Of a DNA stretch of 64,000 nt, positions 28,009 to 41,917 are shown piece by piece. Made by a program: the position numbers and the translations under genes. The DNA comes from Amoebidium appalachense. Taxonomy: Eukaryota > Ichthyosporea. Each line of letters opens with the position of its first letter. Within the stretch, counting starts at the first letter, position 1. The stretch lies in the NCBI GenBank assembly GCA_963693365.1, contig CAVNZM010000003.1:3162001-3226000 (forward strand). The letters are read 5' to 3'. The notes under the pieces were generated by a model, which saw nothing but the letters and a program-made list of their open reading frames with translations, was not told where the DNA came from and searched no databases.

Positions 28009-29564
28009 CTAAATACACAAGAACTGGGGGATGATAGCACCACCCACACAGGGACATATACACACATACCGCTCCCACACGATTGGGTTAATGCCGTCAA
28101 ACATGTGCAAGAGCCAGCGCTATCTGCAAGCAACCCTGTGTGTGACCACAGATCTGATCAAATACACACGTGGGGAACCAACAAGTCAGACGCCTCGACC
28201 CAACACAAGCTATCGAACGGACTCGGGCTTCGCGAAACTGTGTGTGCTTGCCTTATCATTGCAGACAGACATAAGCCGTGCACAACCATCGAACGCGAGA
28301 AGCAAAGCTACCGTGTCACTTGAGCAGCCTCATCCGTACTAGAAAGCACATACAACAACAACAAGATTAATAATAGGGTGTCACTGTGAAAAAATACACA
28401 TGCACAAGACCACTCTAAAGCATCTGGCAAGTGAGTAAAAGGCTAGCGTGTTTGTGGCTGTGACCCGTTCGCATGCAAGAGAGACACAAATGTGCATATG
28501 TGTATAATATTCTTGGGTTTATCCACGTTCAAACTGGGGCACCTTACACATCGCTAGGTGCGTGGGGAATGGCAGTCTCGGCAGCTGGCGTCATTTTTCA
28601 AGTTGTAGAGCCGTAGATTACAAACCTGTATACAGATAGTTACGGACACCAAAGCTCGGCACACTATCAAATACTTTAAAATGAACTGTTTCTGAAGGTG
28701 TGTTCTAGGAAAGGGGAAAAACTGAAGAGAAAATAAAAAAGTTTGCTCCAAAACATATGCCCCCAGGACGTTTCACCTCCCCTCCGAAAACACAAAACAA
28801 ACTCTGTGAATTGGACTTTCTCGGCTTTATATACAAGGTGACAATCCAATTGGCGCTGTAATTGGGCCAATCGCTGATAAGTTTATGACGAGGCAATATC
28901 AGTAGCTGAGTCGAAGCCAATAAAAACACGTAAAACCGTTCAGTTCAAGCAGCTCCGCTGAATACCCACGCCTGCTCAACCAACTATCTTCTTGGAAGGG
29001 GTAATGTGGATAGGCGAATGTAGTCATTATCACCCGATAGATGCAGCTTCTCAACCCTCGCCCTAACGATGCTAGTTTTTATAACTTTGATATAAAAAGA
29101 AGGGAAAAAATTTATATAAATAATTTTTTTACCTTTTTTTTTGAGTTTTATTGGTCAACGAAAGGAGTATTGATTGTTGACTATGGCAGGGTCGTCGCCA
29201 CCATTTAGCAATCACCAAATGATTCTGCTTTTGATTGGCTAGCCAGCTGCACATGGGCCGTTGCCCGCTGAGCCGGTACAGGGTCACAATCAGGCTTAAA
29301 AATACGGTTTCTACTCCGATTAGACAAGGGAAATGTAAGGAAATGGCGGTCACTCTTACCCACTGCACCGTAAATCGAAAACAGAATAAAGCAAATACAT
29401 TACAGCCCTGATGATGCCGGGTGAACGCACGGAAGTGAGCGCGGGCTTGCGGATCCAGCCGTTCACATGTCACAGTACACGCGCAGGCGTACGTTTTGTG
29501 GCTGTTTTACGTGTGCAAAGAAGGCGACAGAAGGTTCTAGTGACATGCACAGTTGTCAGTACAC

Positions 29565-29634
<70 letters not shown>

Positions 29635-30098
29635 CGGCATGGTTGCTAGAGCCTTGAGATGTCCATGTGCTCTCACTCTTCGTCTACATCAAGGAACATC
29701 GTGCGTGCATGGTTTGACACCCCATATTACCCCATATTTTTGGATCAGTTTTCGTTGTATACGTGCTCGTGTGGTTCTGTGTGTGCACGTGTATACTACA
29801 CAGGCGTGTGTACACTAGGTGAGTGCTGTGTGTGAATCTACTTTGAGTAGGTGAGTGCTGTGTGTGACTCTAGGCTACTCAAAAGCATCGGTTTAGTCTA
29901 GACGTGTGGAGAAACACAGAGGGCCCGGCCCTCTGTTTAGATTGTGCATGGCACCGGGAAGTTCCTTGTGTGTTCCAAATAAAGAAAGTTAATGAGGAGC
30001 CTGTCTTTTTGGGGACGGTTGAGCCTCCCAGGGTGTCCTTTTTTTTCCTCACGTGTGTTTGCGCGAAGGTTTCGATGGGTGTGTAGGGAGGTGAGGAT

Positions 30099-30173
<75 letters not shown>

Positions 30174-30735
30174 CCTGTGTGTGCGTAAAACTGTGTGGTG
30201 TGTGTGTTTGTGTGGAATTGGGTGTGTATGTCTTTTTGTGTTTGATTGGGGTATGTGTGGGTGTGAGTGTGAATGTCTGTGTGTGTGAGTGGGTCTGTGT
30301 TTGGGGAAGGGGAGGTGGGTGGGGGCGCGGGGATGAAGTCGGTTGTAGTGTACTATGGACATGTTGTTTTATTAAATAGGTCTTGGTGACTCGTACATCG
30401 ATATCACACCCGCAGCCGTGCCTGGTTGACTAGTCTGGATTTTAACAAGTATAATACGTTTGGGACTCTATGTCATGAACCTTCGTGACGATCGTGTGTA
30501 CGTGTGCTTCCATCCAAGATAACCCACAGCACGCATGTATCTCTTGTGACAAGGAGCCCCCCCCCCCCAACCCCCCCGCTCCTTTGCTTTTAAATTGCCT
30601 TTACATGTACATGACGTGTCATATATAACATACTGGTTGTCTTTCTCCCCACCATTAAGACAAGCAATTACATACACCATTGCCTTTTCCCTTTTCCCAT
30701 CACAAGGCACTTGTTGTTGCTTTGTGGCAAGGTGC
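28009..30735. other. Spacer between AACS 5' end and RFC2 3' end
   Basis: Probably includes the unfound first AACS exon. Other contents: the CCAAT cluster, (GT)n at 29567-29633 and 30101-30170, a tandem pair of about 30-bp units (GTGAGTGCTGTGTGTGA) at 29819-29876, and a GC-rich palindrome (ACAGAGGGCC / GGCCCTCTGT) at 29916-29936 that could act as a hairpin. No other coding exon is convincing. Confidence 0.5.
28846..29238 (-). promoter_or_regulatory. CCAAT-box cluster, likely AACS promoter
   Basis: CCAAT or its complement occurs at 28846-28850 with 28849-28853 (palindrome CCAATTGG), 28861-28865, 28867-28871, 28917-28921, 29150-29154 and 29234-29238. The cluster sits 0.85-1.2 kb upstream of the first recognised AACS exon, where the missing first exon is expected. 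NF-Y binds such boxes in most eukaryotes; assignment to AACS is inferred from position. Confidence 0.45.
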
Positions 30736-30853
30736 TCACTTCTTTGCATTGATGCTGACGTCACACAGCCTGGCCATGAGGCCGCACAGTTGAAGGAACG
30801 TGTCCAGGCCCTCCACTACCCGCATATGCGTGATGCCGATTTGCTGGTTTTTT

Positions 30854-30905
<52 letters not shown>

Positions 30906-30924
30906 TGGTGGTGGTGGTGGTGGT

Positions 30925-30962
<38 letters not shown>

Positions 30963-31267
30963 GGTTGAATGAGTCAAAAAGTACGAAGTACACAAGAACA
31001 AACGGATAACACGATGCAGAATGCAAGCCATACATAAAGAGTATGCATAATAAGCAGAGCCCATCCTCAGGGGGGGCCCACGTCATCCACAGTACCCGAG
31101 TTTCGACCTATTCCCCTCGTTAACGAAACCCAACTCAGATACTGTTTCACTTGAACATGAGTAGGTCACCCGTCTTGATCAGAGACGAGCAGGGTTGCTT
31201 ATGCAGGCAAGGGCAGTGGGAAAGGCCGGGGGTTAAAGTTGCAGCAGTAAGCAGAAGCAAGAAAAAT

Positions 31268-31299
<32 letters not shown>

Positions 31300-31451
31300 T
31301 AAAAAAGGCAGGATAGGGGATGTCACTACGCGGAAGAGGGTACATACAGGCGGGCCATGCTGCTCTTACCCTGTAGCCTTTCAAACCCGTGGGAAGGGGA
31401 GGGGGGGGAGGAGGGGGGAGGGGGGGTTCGAATGTGTTATAGACCTCCCCG

Positions 31452-31486
<35 letters not shown>

Positions 31487-31579
31487 AGAGAGGGGGGAGA
31501 GGGGGTGGGCACGACCAGGCCAGGTAAGGAAATGGAGGGGGCTTAGGGGTTCGATGAGGGATATGGAGGTGGGGGAGGG

Positions 31580-31618
<39 letters not shown>

Positions 31619-32243
31619 ATACCTTGATGTATTCCAACTTGATGAACTCGGGCATGTTTTGGTACGCCTTGACCACCCTGTGTTGGCAGCAGGCAGTCGG
31701 TAAATTGCACTGTATACACACACACACACAGACACACACACACACAGACACACACAGACACAGACACACACACATACCAAGAAACACAGGAACCATGAAA
31801 CACAGCTGCAACGACACACGTAGAAATTGAATTATGTCTGTGCAATACAGTTTGCACATCCAGAGCCTTTGTGCCCCGTGCCCTCCCCCCTCCCCCCCAA
31901 CACACACACACAAAAAAAACCCCCTTTGTGCCCCCCCCCCCCCCCCCCCAAAAAACAAAAAAAAAAAAACAAATAAAGGACCCCCCCCCCCCCCCCCCCT
32001 CCCCCCTCTAACACACACACACAGCACACTTGGTTGACTATCCCCCCTGCCTTTCCATTTTTTTATTTTTTTTTTGGTTTTTTATTGCAAAGTCCAAGGC
32101 AGTTCCTCGGCACGGCAAGCCATGAGCGTGCAAAAGCTGAAGAGAAAAGCTTGGTGCTGTAATGGTGCACATCAATGTGGGTGTTCATTAAATAAACGTG
32201 CCCTCCATGTGCATGCGCAAGTATGTGTGTGTGTGCGCACTCT

Positions 32244-32279
<36 letters not shown>

Positions 32280-32324
32280 TATTTCTCTCTCTGTCTCTCT
32301 CTCTCCTTTTTTTTTTTTTTTTTT

Positions 32325-32365
<41 letters not shown>

Positions 32366-33492
32366 GAAGCGTAAGATGACTAAAATCTTTTCAAAATATA
32401 TTTTATTTTATTCCTTCCTTCTTGTCTCTTTCGGTATTTTGGGTAAGTAGGGGGCAACACATACCTGAACACGGTGGTGATGATGTCTATGCCGGCATAG
32501 CCCAGCCGCCACAGCTCATCCACTACATCCATGGCCTTCTCGATGTCTCCGTTCATGCACGACTGCACCCCACATCCACACAACAATTAAACATCGCGAA
32601 GAAGAAATAAACGCACCCCCCCCTTCCAACACACACACACACACACATGCACACACACACACACACACACGTGCCCCTGCGCGCGCATGCACGTGCCTAT
32701 CCACATGCATAGACATACATCATTATCTGCACACACAGCACATGCACAGATACACACAATCGAAGGACCATAAAGGCAGCACAACCACCCAAACACGTCC
32801 ACAGACCATGCACACCAGTTACACCCAACTACCAGAAAAGAATCGGTAAGTTGCCCACACACACAGATTAGCATTGTTCATTACCAAACATAAACAAACA
32901 AACCACTATACACGGTTGAGCTCAGAAGTATGGATGACTGCATCCGTGCCAAACACGGGGAGGGCGAGGGAGGGGATGGCGAGGGAAGGGGAGGGAGGAG
33001 AAGTGAGGGGAGGGAGGGGAGGGGAGAGACGCCTGCAACAAACACATTACTACAGAGTAGCAGAGTAATATATTCTCCCCAGAGAGGGGGGGGGGGGGGG
33101 GAGCCAACCTCTATTGCGGTTTTGATAAGTAGGGGATGGGGCTGGTCGCAGACTTTAAACACGTTATCAGCAGTAACCATTCCGAACCCTGAAAACGTAG
33201 ACTGAAGATTGTTGATCGCTGGGGGAGTGCAGTGGTGGTGGTGGTGGTGGTCGGAGGGAGGCGGGGAGGGGGGCGGGTGGGGGGAGGGGGGGGGGGGGAG
33301 GGGGGGGGGAATGGGAGGGAGGGAGAGGGAGGGGGGGGGGGGGGGGGGGGGGGGAGCTTAGGGTAAGTGTGCCTCGTGGTTATTTTGTTTGGTAGCAGGA
33401 GGGGCAGAAGAGAAATGAGAGCTAGGATATTGACGAGAGAGAGCAAAGAAGGTGTATGTTCGTCTGTGTTGGTTGTTGGCGGCGGTGTTGAC

Positions 33493-33523
<31 letters not shown>

Positions 33524-34035
33524 CGGTGTTGAGTGGGGGGGGGGGGGGGGGGGGGGGGGGTTTGACCTAGAAGGCACGAGGCCATTCTCGAACACAATCA
33601 AACCACAAAGCGAAGAAATCGGGGGTGTATGATCATGCATTGTGGTACTTTGGAAAAGAGTGCAGAGTGATGTGTATGCGCGGTACGGTGGGAGCCCAGG
33701 TTGCGTGTCTGCCAGAGCGTGTGGGCGCAGGTCGTACGGGCGTGTGCGAGTATGCATACCACCAGCCATTTTCTCTGTGTTCCGAACACATGCAGCACAA
33801 CCCACCTTGCCGCATATCTCCCTGTGCTGTGAAGATGATGGCTTCTAGTCCATCGTTGGTTTTTGGCACCTGAAAGTTTGTTCACAGGGTCAGTGTTTCT
33901 TTTTTCTATTGATACCCGGGTTGTACATGTGTGCGAAACTGATGTTTTCACTTTCACGTCCATGTGCCAGAAGACCAAATGCAAATTTTGCAGAGACGCA
34001 CACCATACATATGAGTTATAAGCAGAACCCGGAAA

Positions 34036-34069
<34 letters not shown>

Positions 34070-34148
34070 CTCCCTAACTAAGTTGAAGCCAAGACCGGGA
34101 AAGAAGGGGAGAGCAGGGAAATGATGCACATGGATCCCATGGAAAGAA

Positions 34149-34182
<34 letters not shown>

Positions 34183-34483
34183 TAGCAGGACACGCACAGC
34201 CTCTTTCTCGCAGATGACAAGCAGACGCTTGAGCAGTTGCTCGTCGGCAAGTTTGTTGTAGCGCAGAATGGCACAGCGACTCTGCAGAAGGGGGGAAGTT
34301 GCAGAAAAGGGTGGAAGGAAGAGGGGAATATGAGGAGGAGATTAGCATGGTGGAACAGAAGAAAGGAAGAAAGAAGGAACAGGGAAAAAAGGGTGTAAGA
34401 GTGAAGGAAGAAGATGAGGGGAACGATGATGGAAGGAAAGAGGAGGGGAAAAAAATGAGGAATAAGATGATCTAAGGGCCCCG

Positions 34484-34529
<46 letters not shown>

Positions 34530-34868
34530 GGGAGGGGGCATTGCAGAGTGATGGGTTGGAAAGTGGGGAATGTAGGGTGTGTCCGTGTTTTTCTTTTTTT
34601 GGTGTGTGTATGTGTGTGAATGTGTGTGTGTGTTTGGAAGGGGGGGGAGGAGGGGGGGGGGATAAGGTCACACTGCCTCTCCCACCACCACTTCTCTCAC
34701 ACCCATCCCTCTGCAGCATGACTTTGACCCCCTTTTTGATTTCTCCACTACTCCAATATCTACAATGGAGCTACCAGCCCCTTTATCATCTCATGCACCA
34801 GCTAAGTGCTCCCCTGCAAAGGTTTGAAATGATATCCCACTGACTAAAAACCTGAAACGTACGTAATT

Positions 34869-34900
<32 letters not shown>

Positions 34901-34998
34901 CCCGGGAATTTTTTTCTGTATGTGTGGGACATATCTAGCTGTGGCTGAACCAATCGTCAACTCTACGCAACCAGCCCCCCCCCCCCCCCCCCCCCCCC

Positions 34999-35034
<36 letters not shown>

Positions 35035-35485
35035 CCCCCCCCTCCCAAAACCCATCCACCCACAGACCAAAACACACGTTGTAGAAACAAAAACCAACCA
35101 CCACACACACAATTTGGGAGCAAAAAACAGCCAACACACACAGGCACACACAAGTGTGCGTTTGGGAGCAACACAGCAAAAAACTGTCAACACTCACAAA
35201 CACACACACTTGCTTTTTTTGGAAAGCAACACAGGCACAGGACACACCCACCTGTATGGGCTCGATGATCTTGTCTGACAGGTTGCATGCAAGCGCAAAC
35301 CTCGTGGTGGCTGAAAAGAGCTCCATCGTGCGTCTGAGCGCCTGCTGCGCTCCCTCCGTCATACTGTAAATGTGTTGCACAGCGTATGTTAGCATATTTT
35401 TCTTATTCATGTTTCTGCTTTGGTTTCGTATTTCTCTTCTCCTCTATTCTTTCTTCCATTCATTTGTGTGTGTGCGTGTGCGTGT

Positions 35486-35516
<31 letters not shown>

Positions 35517-36789
35517 GGGGGGGGAGGGAGGGGGGGTAGAGGGGGGAGGGGGGGGGGGGGTGCAGGTGTTGTGCTTGCGCAACCCCGTGTGGGTGCATGC
35601 GTGTCTGTGTGCATGTGTGTGTGTACGTGCATGTCGATAAGTGGCGTCAGGAGGGCATGTCTGGCAGCAGGGCAAGGCGGGGAGAGGTAGTACATAGTAA
35701 ATTGTGGGTGGGTGGGGGAGGTGAAGGCCCTGGGGGAGGGGCGGGGGGGGGGGGGGGGGGGGGGGGGGGGGAGAGAGAGAGAGAGAGCGAGAGAGAGAGA
35801 GAGAGAGAGGACGTGGCCCTAAGGGGAGAAGGGGGGGGGGGGGGTTTGAATGCGTCAAAAAGTACGAAGTCCACAAGTACAAACGGATAACACGATGCAG
35901 AATGCAAGCCATACATAAAGAGTATGCATAATAAGCAGAGCCCATCCTCAGGGGGGGCCCACGTCATCCACAGTACCCGAGTTTCGACCTATTCCCCTCG
36001 TTAACGAAACCCAACTCAGATACTGTTTCACTTGAACATGGGTAGGTCACCCGTCTTGATCAGAGACGAGCAGGGTTACTTATGCAGGCAAGGGCAGTGG
36101 GAAAGGCCGGGGGTTAAAGTTTCAGCAGTAAGCAGAAGCAAGAAAAATATAGATAGGAACTCAGGAGACGGGGCCTCTGGGAAGCTCCCCCGTCGCTACC
36201 TAAGTCGATACTTCCCTGGCTAACATACTACACCAGCTGAAAAGAATAAAGTCCCAAAGGCCGCAGCATTCGCAATCAGAGGGGAAAATATGAGATTTGA
36301 CCCACGCCGCAGGGTAGTAACACGCTTACTAGGGCGGAACTTTAACGTCTTCGAACGGAAAGCTATGCCCCCGGATGTCAGCTGGAAATATGGTATCACC
36401 CATTGCTTTGGGCTCGAAAAAAGCCAAACCGATAGTCCGAGTTATGTTACGCCGGCGGGTAACATGCAGCATGGGTTCCAAGGGAGCTGTCGCCAACAGA
36501 ACGGTGTGTGCATGCGTGCGCGTAATGCAATGTGAAGTGTGTCTATAGAGGGGGTATGCAGAAGTGGACAGATGAAGTGTGTGGAGAGAAAAACAGTAGG
36601 AAGAAAAGTAGACACCGGTGTGTGCAACACCGCACAACATACATACATACACACACACACAGGGGGGGGTTCTGGAGGGTGGTCTTGTGCGTGAGCACGT
36701 GCATGCATGGTGGGTATCACAACGGGAGGGAGGGGGGAGACTTTTGGGTAGGGGTGGGGGAGAGGGGGGGAGAGGGGGGAAGGGGGGGT

Positions 36790-36820
<31 letters not shown>

Positions 36821-37634
36821 TGCAAGCGAACCTGTCAGCTTCGTCGAGAATAATGATCTTGTGACGGCCGGGTGGGAGGGCCACCTTTCTTTGCGCAAAC
36901 ATTTTGATCTTGTTGCGTACAACATCGATACCTCTACATAAAGGAACGAGGGTTAAAAAGAGAATTAAGAATGGAGGACAGAAAACAACAAAAAGGGAAT
37001 GCATCTACACGTGTGTGTATTCAGCACAACGTACACAATAGCGAAACTCCTTTAACTCGTTGTCCTTTCCTTATCGATTATCATTAGTATCCCACACGCA
37101 AAAAAAAAAAAAAATGGAACCTAACATCTTTCTTTATTCGCTCAACAGATGCCCACCAATGTTTAAAAGCATAGCAGAGAAAGCCATAAAACAATGCACA
37201 TTCCTTTTAGAGGCAACCCACTGTAGCCGAGCCGTATAGTGTGCCTGCGCACAACAGCATTGAAAAAACCCACAGGCAGACACGGTACACCCACCCACCC
37301 ACACCCACCCATACCCGCCCCCTCCCCCCTCCCTCCCTTCTTCTCCCTCCCCCCACCCCTCCCAACCCTCCCCACACCCCACACCCACACACATACCGTC
37401 CTCCCCTCCACTCCCCCGGTCCCCCCCCCTCCCCCCCCTAATCACCACCATCACACAAACACCCACCTGTCATCTGATGCATTCAACTCCAGCACAGCGT
37501 CTCTCGATGATGCCCCCAGAAGTGCTCTTGCCAAACAAAGAATACTTGTCGTTTTGCCTGTGCCCGGTGGGCCCTAGAAAAACCACATGTCAGTTGCATG
37601 CTGCTTGTCCAGATGAGTGGAGCCCCCCCCCCCC

Positions 37635-37680
<46 letters not shown>

Positions 37681-38084
37681 TCCCCCCCCCCCCCTCTCTC
37701 TTCCTCGAGCACACACAAACACATCTACAAACCCCCCCATCCACCACCCAATCTATGTCCATTCACCCACTCATTCCCCTCCGTACCTCCCTGTCCCTCC
37801 CCTCCCCCCCCCCCCCTGCCCTTCCATCTCCAATCCTCCTATACAAACACTCCGATAACCCCCTCCCATACAAACACACACTCCTGACCCTCACGCACGG
37901 CGCACATGCATGCCCTCCCCCCCCCCCCCCCTCCCTCCCCGCCCCACCCACTCACACACCCACACATGTGCGCGCGCGCACGCGCACGCATGCACACACC
38001 CATACGCCCACACACACGCACACGCACTCGCACGCAAACACACACGTGCACACGCACACTCCCGCCAAACCCCCAACACACACA

Positions 38085-38165
<81 letters not shown>

Positions 38166-38639
38166 CATGCACACACACACACACACACACCCTCCCCCTC
38201 CCACCACCACCCCCTCCCCCCCCCCACACACACACGTCCCCCCCCCCCCCCCCCCCCCCCCCCGCCTACCATCCCATTAACACACTCGCCCACCCGCCCA
38301 CCCGCCCCCACACACATACACATGCCCCCCCCCCCCCCCCACACACACACACACACACACACACGTCCCCCCCAACCCCTCCTCCCCCCCCCCCCCACCC
38401 ACCCACCCACCCACACGTACGGAGATAATGATGTTGGGCATGTTGCCGTGCTTTGCAATGACCTCCAGCCTGCCTATTGTCTCCTGGTTGCCCACTATGT
38501 CCGACAGCAGGATCGGTCTATACTTCTCAACCCTGGGTAAAGCCAGATGCAAACAGTCAGCTGCCACGATTTACCCCGGCCACAATGCGCCTAATTTGCC
38601 TTGCTCCTCCCTCGTTCCGCCCTGCAACCTTTTGCTCTA

Positions 38640-38696
<57 letters not shown>

Positions 38697-40000
38697 AAAC
38701 CTTCGCACCCTTCCCCCCCCTCCCCCCCCCCCCCCCCCCCCCCCCCCACACACACACACAAACCTTCTCCTTTCCCTTTTTCTGTCGTGTTCTCCCCCCC
38801 CCCCCCCCCCCCTCCCCCGGGGCCCCACACCACAGACCATCAAAAAGCCCCCCCCCCCCCCCCCCCCCCCCCCTCCTCCTCCTCCCCAGCCCCCCACCCC
38901 CCCCCCCCACCCCCCACCCCCTACCCCCTCCACCAAAAAAAAAAAAAAAGTATCCCAGATGCATATTCCATACCGGAAAAGCCCATATTCTACCGATACC
39001 AAGCACCCCTGCCGTTACCTCACGTCCACTTACTAGCAAAGTGAGCATGCATGCAATACAAGGGACTTGCAAGGGAAGGGGAAACGGGGCCGAGAGAGGG
39101 GGGGGGGGGTAAAGGGAGGGTGGAGGGAACAAAAAACTAGAATGGGAAGCAGGAAAGACCCCTTCTTTCTGCCTGATGGCACAATGGAACCTCAACCCAC
39201 TCCTGCCGTTTCACTACCCACGACACGGGGCACCCAAGAACAAAAAAGTGATGTCCTGAGGAATGGCAAAAATCTGCACGCACCATGGTAGCTGGTAGTT
39301 GTCCTCAGTCCCCTTTAGCTGTGTTGCTGTCTCCGCAGCCTAAACATGAACGAACCATGTCAGTCTAGAAAACTGCAAATGAGCAGCTTGGCTTTAAGAT
39401 GCACGAACAGAAAAACATGCCTTAGCTGCACTTGCAGGTTGACAAACTTGCGAGATGTGGAGCAATATTATTCGTCTGCACTACATAGTTTTTTTTCTTT
39501 TTGCTTTGGGCGTGGAGGAAGGGGGTGGGGGGGAAGGGCGGTGGGGGGGGGGGGGGGGAAGAGCGAGCGCACGCGGGGAAAGTAGGGAAGAGAGAGTGGA
39601 AGGGGGGGGGGGGGGGGGGGGTGAGAGGGGTAGGAAAAAAGTGATGAGCAGGTGTTGCCTCGCAAAGCACATGCCCGAATAACGATGCGCACATGCCAAG
39701 CCGAAGCTTGTGTCAGATGTATATTAATCTCAGCACTCATCTTTTCATTCCTTCCCTCATCACAAGCCGTGTGTAATAACAGAGAGTAAAAGGGTTAAAA
39801 GCAGCCCCGAAACAACTCGTGTTCAAGGAGCTTCGAAACCTAGAAGCACCTGTTAGGGCGTTGAAAGCACGAACAACCAACCTCTTTCACAATCACAGAA
39901 TAAAGTTTCTGAAAAGTAGCACGCAAGCCGTACAAGATTATAGGCTGACACGTGTGCTTTTGGTGCTTGTGTTCGTGTATTCCTGTGTTCGTGTGTTTGT

Positions 40001-40032
<32 letters not shown>

Positions 40033-40130
40033 GGGAGGTTGTCAAATACGGTGCCCCAAGGTACCTTCTTCTGAGGAACATCCGAAGCGTCCACATCCAT
40101 AACATCGTCTGTAGTTGCTGCGGGCGGCAT
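30736..40130 (-). CDS. RFC2: Replication factor C subunit 2 (clamp-loader AAA+ ATPase), complete, 12 exons
   Basis: Small clamp-loader subunit that helps load PCNA at primer-template junctions in the nucleus. Exons (minus strand): 40130-40065, 39339-39284, 38532-38421, 37573-37467, 36933-36832, 35363-35252, 34281-34198, 33869-33806, 33218-33109, 32562-32465, 31677-31623 and 30843-30736. Every phase closes, giving 357 residues (human RFC2: 354). Motifs: LPWVEKYRP RFC box, Walker A GPPGTGKT (79-86), Walker B IIILDEAD (140-147), sensor-1 region FALACN (170-175), arginine-finger motif SRC (186-188), then [23 protein letters not shown] and the C-terminal collar. Family: human RFC2 / yeast Rfc4, supported by alignment across the full length. 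The donor of exon 7 is chosen as GCT|GTGCGT because it gives the expected EKEAVP. All 11 introns contain a C or G homopolymer; introns 5 and 11 carry R repeats. Confidence 0.97.
30965..31267 (-). mobile_element. 5'-truncated repeat copy R3 in RFC2 intron 11, sense
   Basis: The 3' 303 bp of the R repeat, very close to 35845-36147. On the minus strand it starts ATTTTTCTTGCTTCTGC directly after a C-run of about 30 and ends CATTCAACC plus a C-run. It lies in RFC2 intron 11. Confidence 0.9.
35845..36641 (-). mobile_element. Long copy R2 of the poly-C-tailed repeat in RFC2 intron 5, sense
   Basis: A 797-bp copy collinear with 3231-4034 over its whole length, with the same 5' start TATGTTGTGCGG after a GT/GTAT tract and the same 3' end TTCAAA plus C-run. 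Two copies with identical ends define a unit of about 800 bp. It lacks an ORF for a transposition protein. Confidence 0.9.
38084..38190. repeat. (CA)n microsatellite in RFC2 intron 3
   Basis: About 100 nt of CA repeats within a C-rich intron. On the coding strand it reads (GT)n. Confidence 0.9.
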
Positions 40131-40277
40131 TTTAACGAGTGCGTAATAAGTTGTGTAGAAAAAGCTTTAGGTTTAGCGGGAAAGCTGTGTGGTTTCAACC
40201 AAGGAACAAACTTAAACTGAAGCCTCAACCTTGCAAGCTGTGTGCAGCGGGTTTCTGGTGTTGTGGGCGGACAATGA

Positions 40278-40289
40278 TTTGGCGCGAAA
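40278..40289 (-). promoter_or_regulatory. E2F-type site upstream of RFC2
   Basis: TTTGGCGCGAAA fits the palindromic E2F consensus TTTSGCGCSAAA exactly. It lies 148 bp upstream of the RFC2 start codon. RFC subunits are S-phase genes under E2F or analogous G1/S control in plants and animals, so the site fits the gene. Its function here is inferred. Confidence 0.65.
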
Positions 40290-40295
40290 ATCTGA

Positions 40296-40300
40296 CCAAT
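40296..40300 (-). promoter_or_regulatory. CCAAT box upstream of RFC2
   Basis: CCAAT lies 6 bp beyond the E2F-like site, in the spacer that divides RFC2 from the divergent F-box gene. E2F and CCAAT boxes often occur together in cell-cycle promoters. Confidence 0.5.
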
Positions 40301-40996
40301 CAAATCCGCTGCAGAAAGTATTGATGCTACCAAAAACGCAGAATTTTACTAAAAATAGAGAATAAATAGAGGTATTTTCTCCAAAGGTGCTTACATAAAA
40401 CTACGCACAAACACCGTAAAAAAAACAAGCACCGACTTCTACCTTTAGTTAAGTAAAATAGTCGTGCAATCTAACTGCTGTGTACCAATATCTGATGGGT
40501 TTCTTCTAAATCCTCCTTCGTACTCCTACCCATCTGTCAAAAACTACCGTAGTTGGACATCTATACATGGCCATCACATCACACACGTTACCATGTGAAG
40601 GCCATCGAATCGCACACACACACACAAACATGGCGGGTCGGCGCAGCACACTGAAAGATGGCAGAAAGTCAACGAGACTCTCAAGGGCAAAAGGTTGGTT
40701 CTTTCTCTCCCAATCTTTTTGATAAATGTACACATTATCCCCTTACGCATGCAGCCAAACACCAACGAATACAGACACAGGCACGCATCTTACACGGCAG
40801 CATTCCTACGTACATGCTCACCCTCACCCCACTTACACTACATACGCGCACACATGCTCAGACACCCACAAACGCGCACGCACCTGCACATCTCCCCGCA
40901 CATCTGAGCACACTTTCCGCATCGTGCTTACACAAGAGGGCACCTATGCACACCTAACACGACGCACACACACGCACGCACACACACGCATGCATA

Positions 40997-41088
<92 letters not shown>

Positions 41089-41881
41089 CACACACACACG
41101 ACACACATACACACATACATAAGCACACGTACTTGCATACGCACACCACATCCACCCGCACACAAAATATGGCTCTTAGCATAACCACCCCCTTCCCCTT
41201 TCTCATCCTCATCATCCTCTTTCCTTTTTTTCCCCCCTGCTCAATATGCCCATTCACTTTACCGTGCAGGCACAAGCACACACCTTACATAAAAGCACGA
41301 GCAAACTTTTGCATGTTCCTCAGAACTTCTAATCCTGGGTTCTCTGCCTCTTGCACATGTATTGGGTGAAAAGAGCAGAGGTTCCTGAAGACAACCAAAG
41401 CAGAAACGGGTGTGTGCGTGTGTGTAGTGGTGGTGCTTTTTTCTTTCTTTTATTTTTTCTTTTTCGGTTACTTATGAAGAAGTTTTACTGCTATTGTTTT
41501 TGTTTGTTTGATTTATCTATTGTTATTATATTTATTTTGTTTATTTTATTTTTTATTTTATTTTCATTTTTATTATTTGGCCACGGGGGGAGGAGGGGGG
41601 GGTTATTGCACGAATAAATAAATCAGTAGCCCATGTGTAAAGCAACTCTACCTGAGAACCGCTACCTCTTATATCCCCTCTTTCCCAGCCGGTCAATTTG
41701 TTCGTATCTTTCTCCGGATACAATTGCCTGTTCTGTTTTTTCTTTCACCCCTTTTTTGTGTCTTATTGTCCAACACCAAACAGCAATGTGCAGTGTCGGG
41801 TTTTGTCTGCTTCACCTAGTTCTCCCCCCCCCCCCCCCCCCCCCTTCCCTCCAAAAAGAGAAAGAAAGAAAGAAAGAAGGA

Positions 41882-41917
<36 letters not shown>

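Noticed and set aside
28261-28300. Candidate first AACS exons (ATG codons on the minus strand near 28056, 28104 and 28289)
   Set aside because: None combines a good donor, phase 0 and an AACS-like N-terminus, so none was annotated.
29916-29936. GC palindrome as a transcription terminator
   Set aside because: Hairpin terminators are not expected for nuclear protein-coding genes; noted only as a palindrome.
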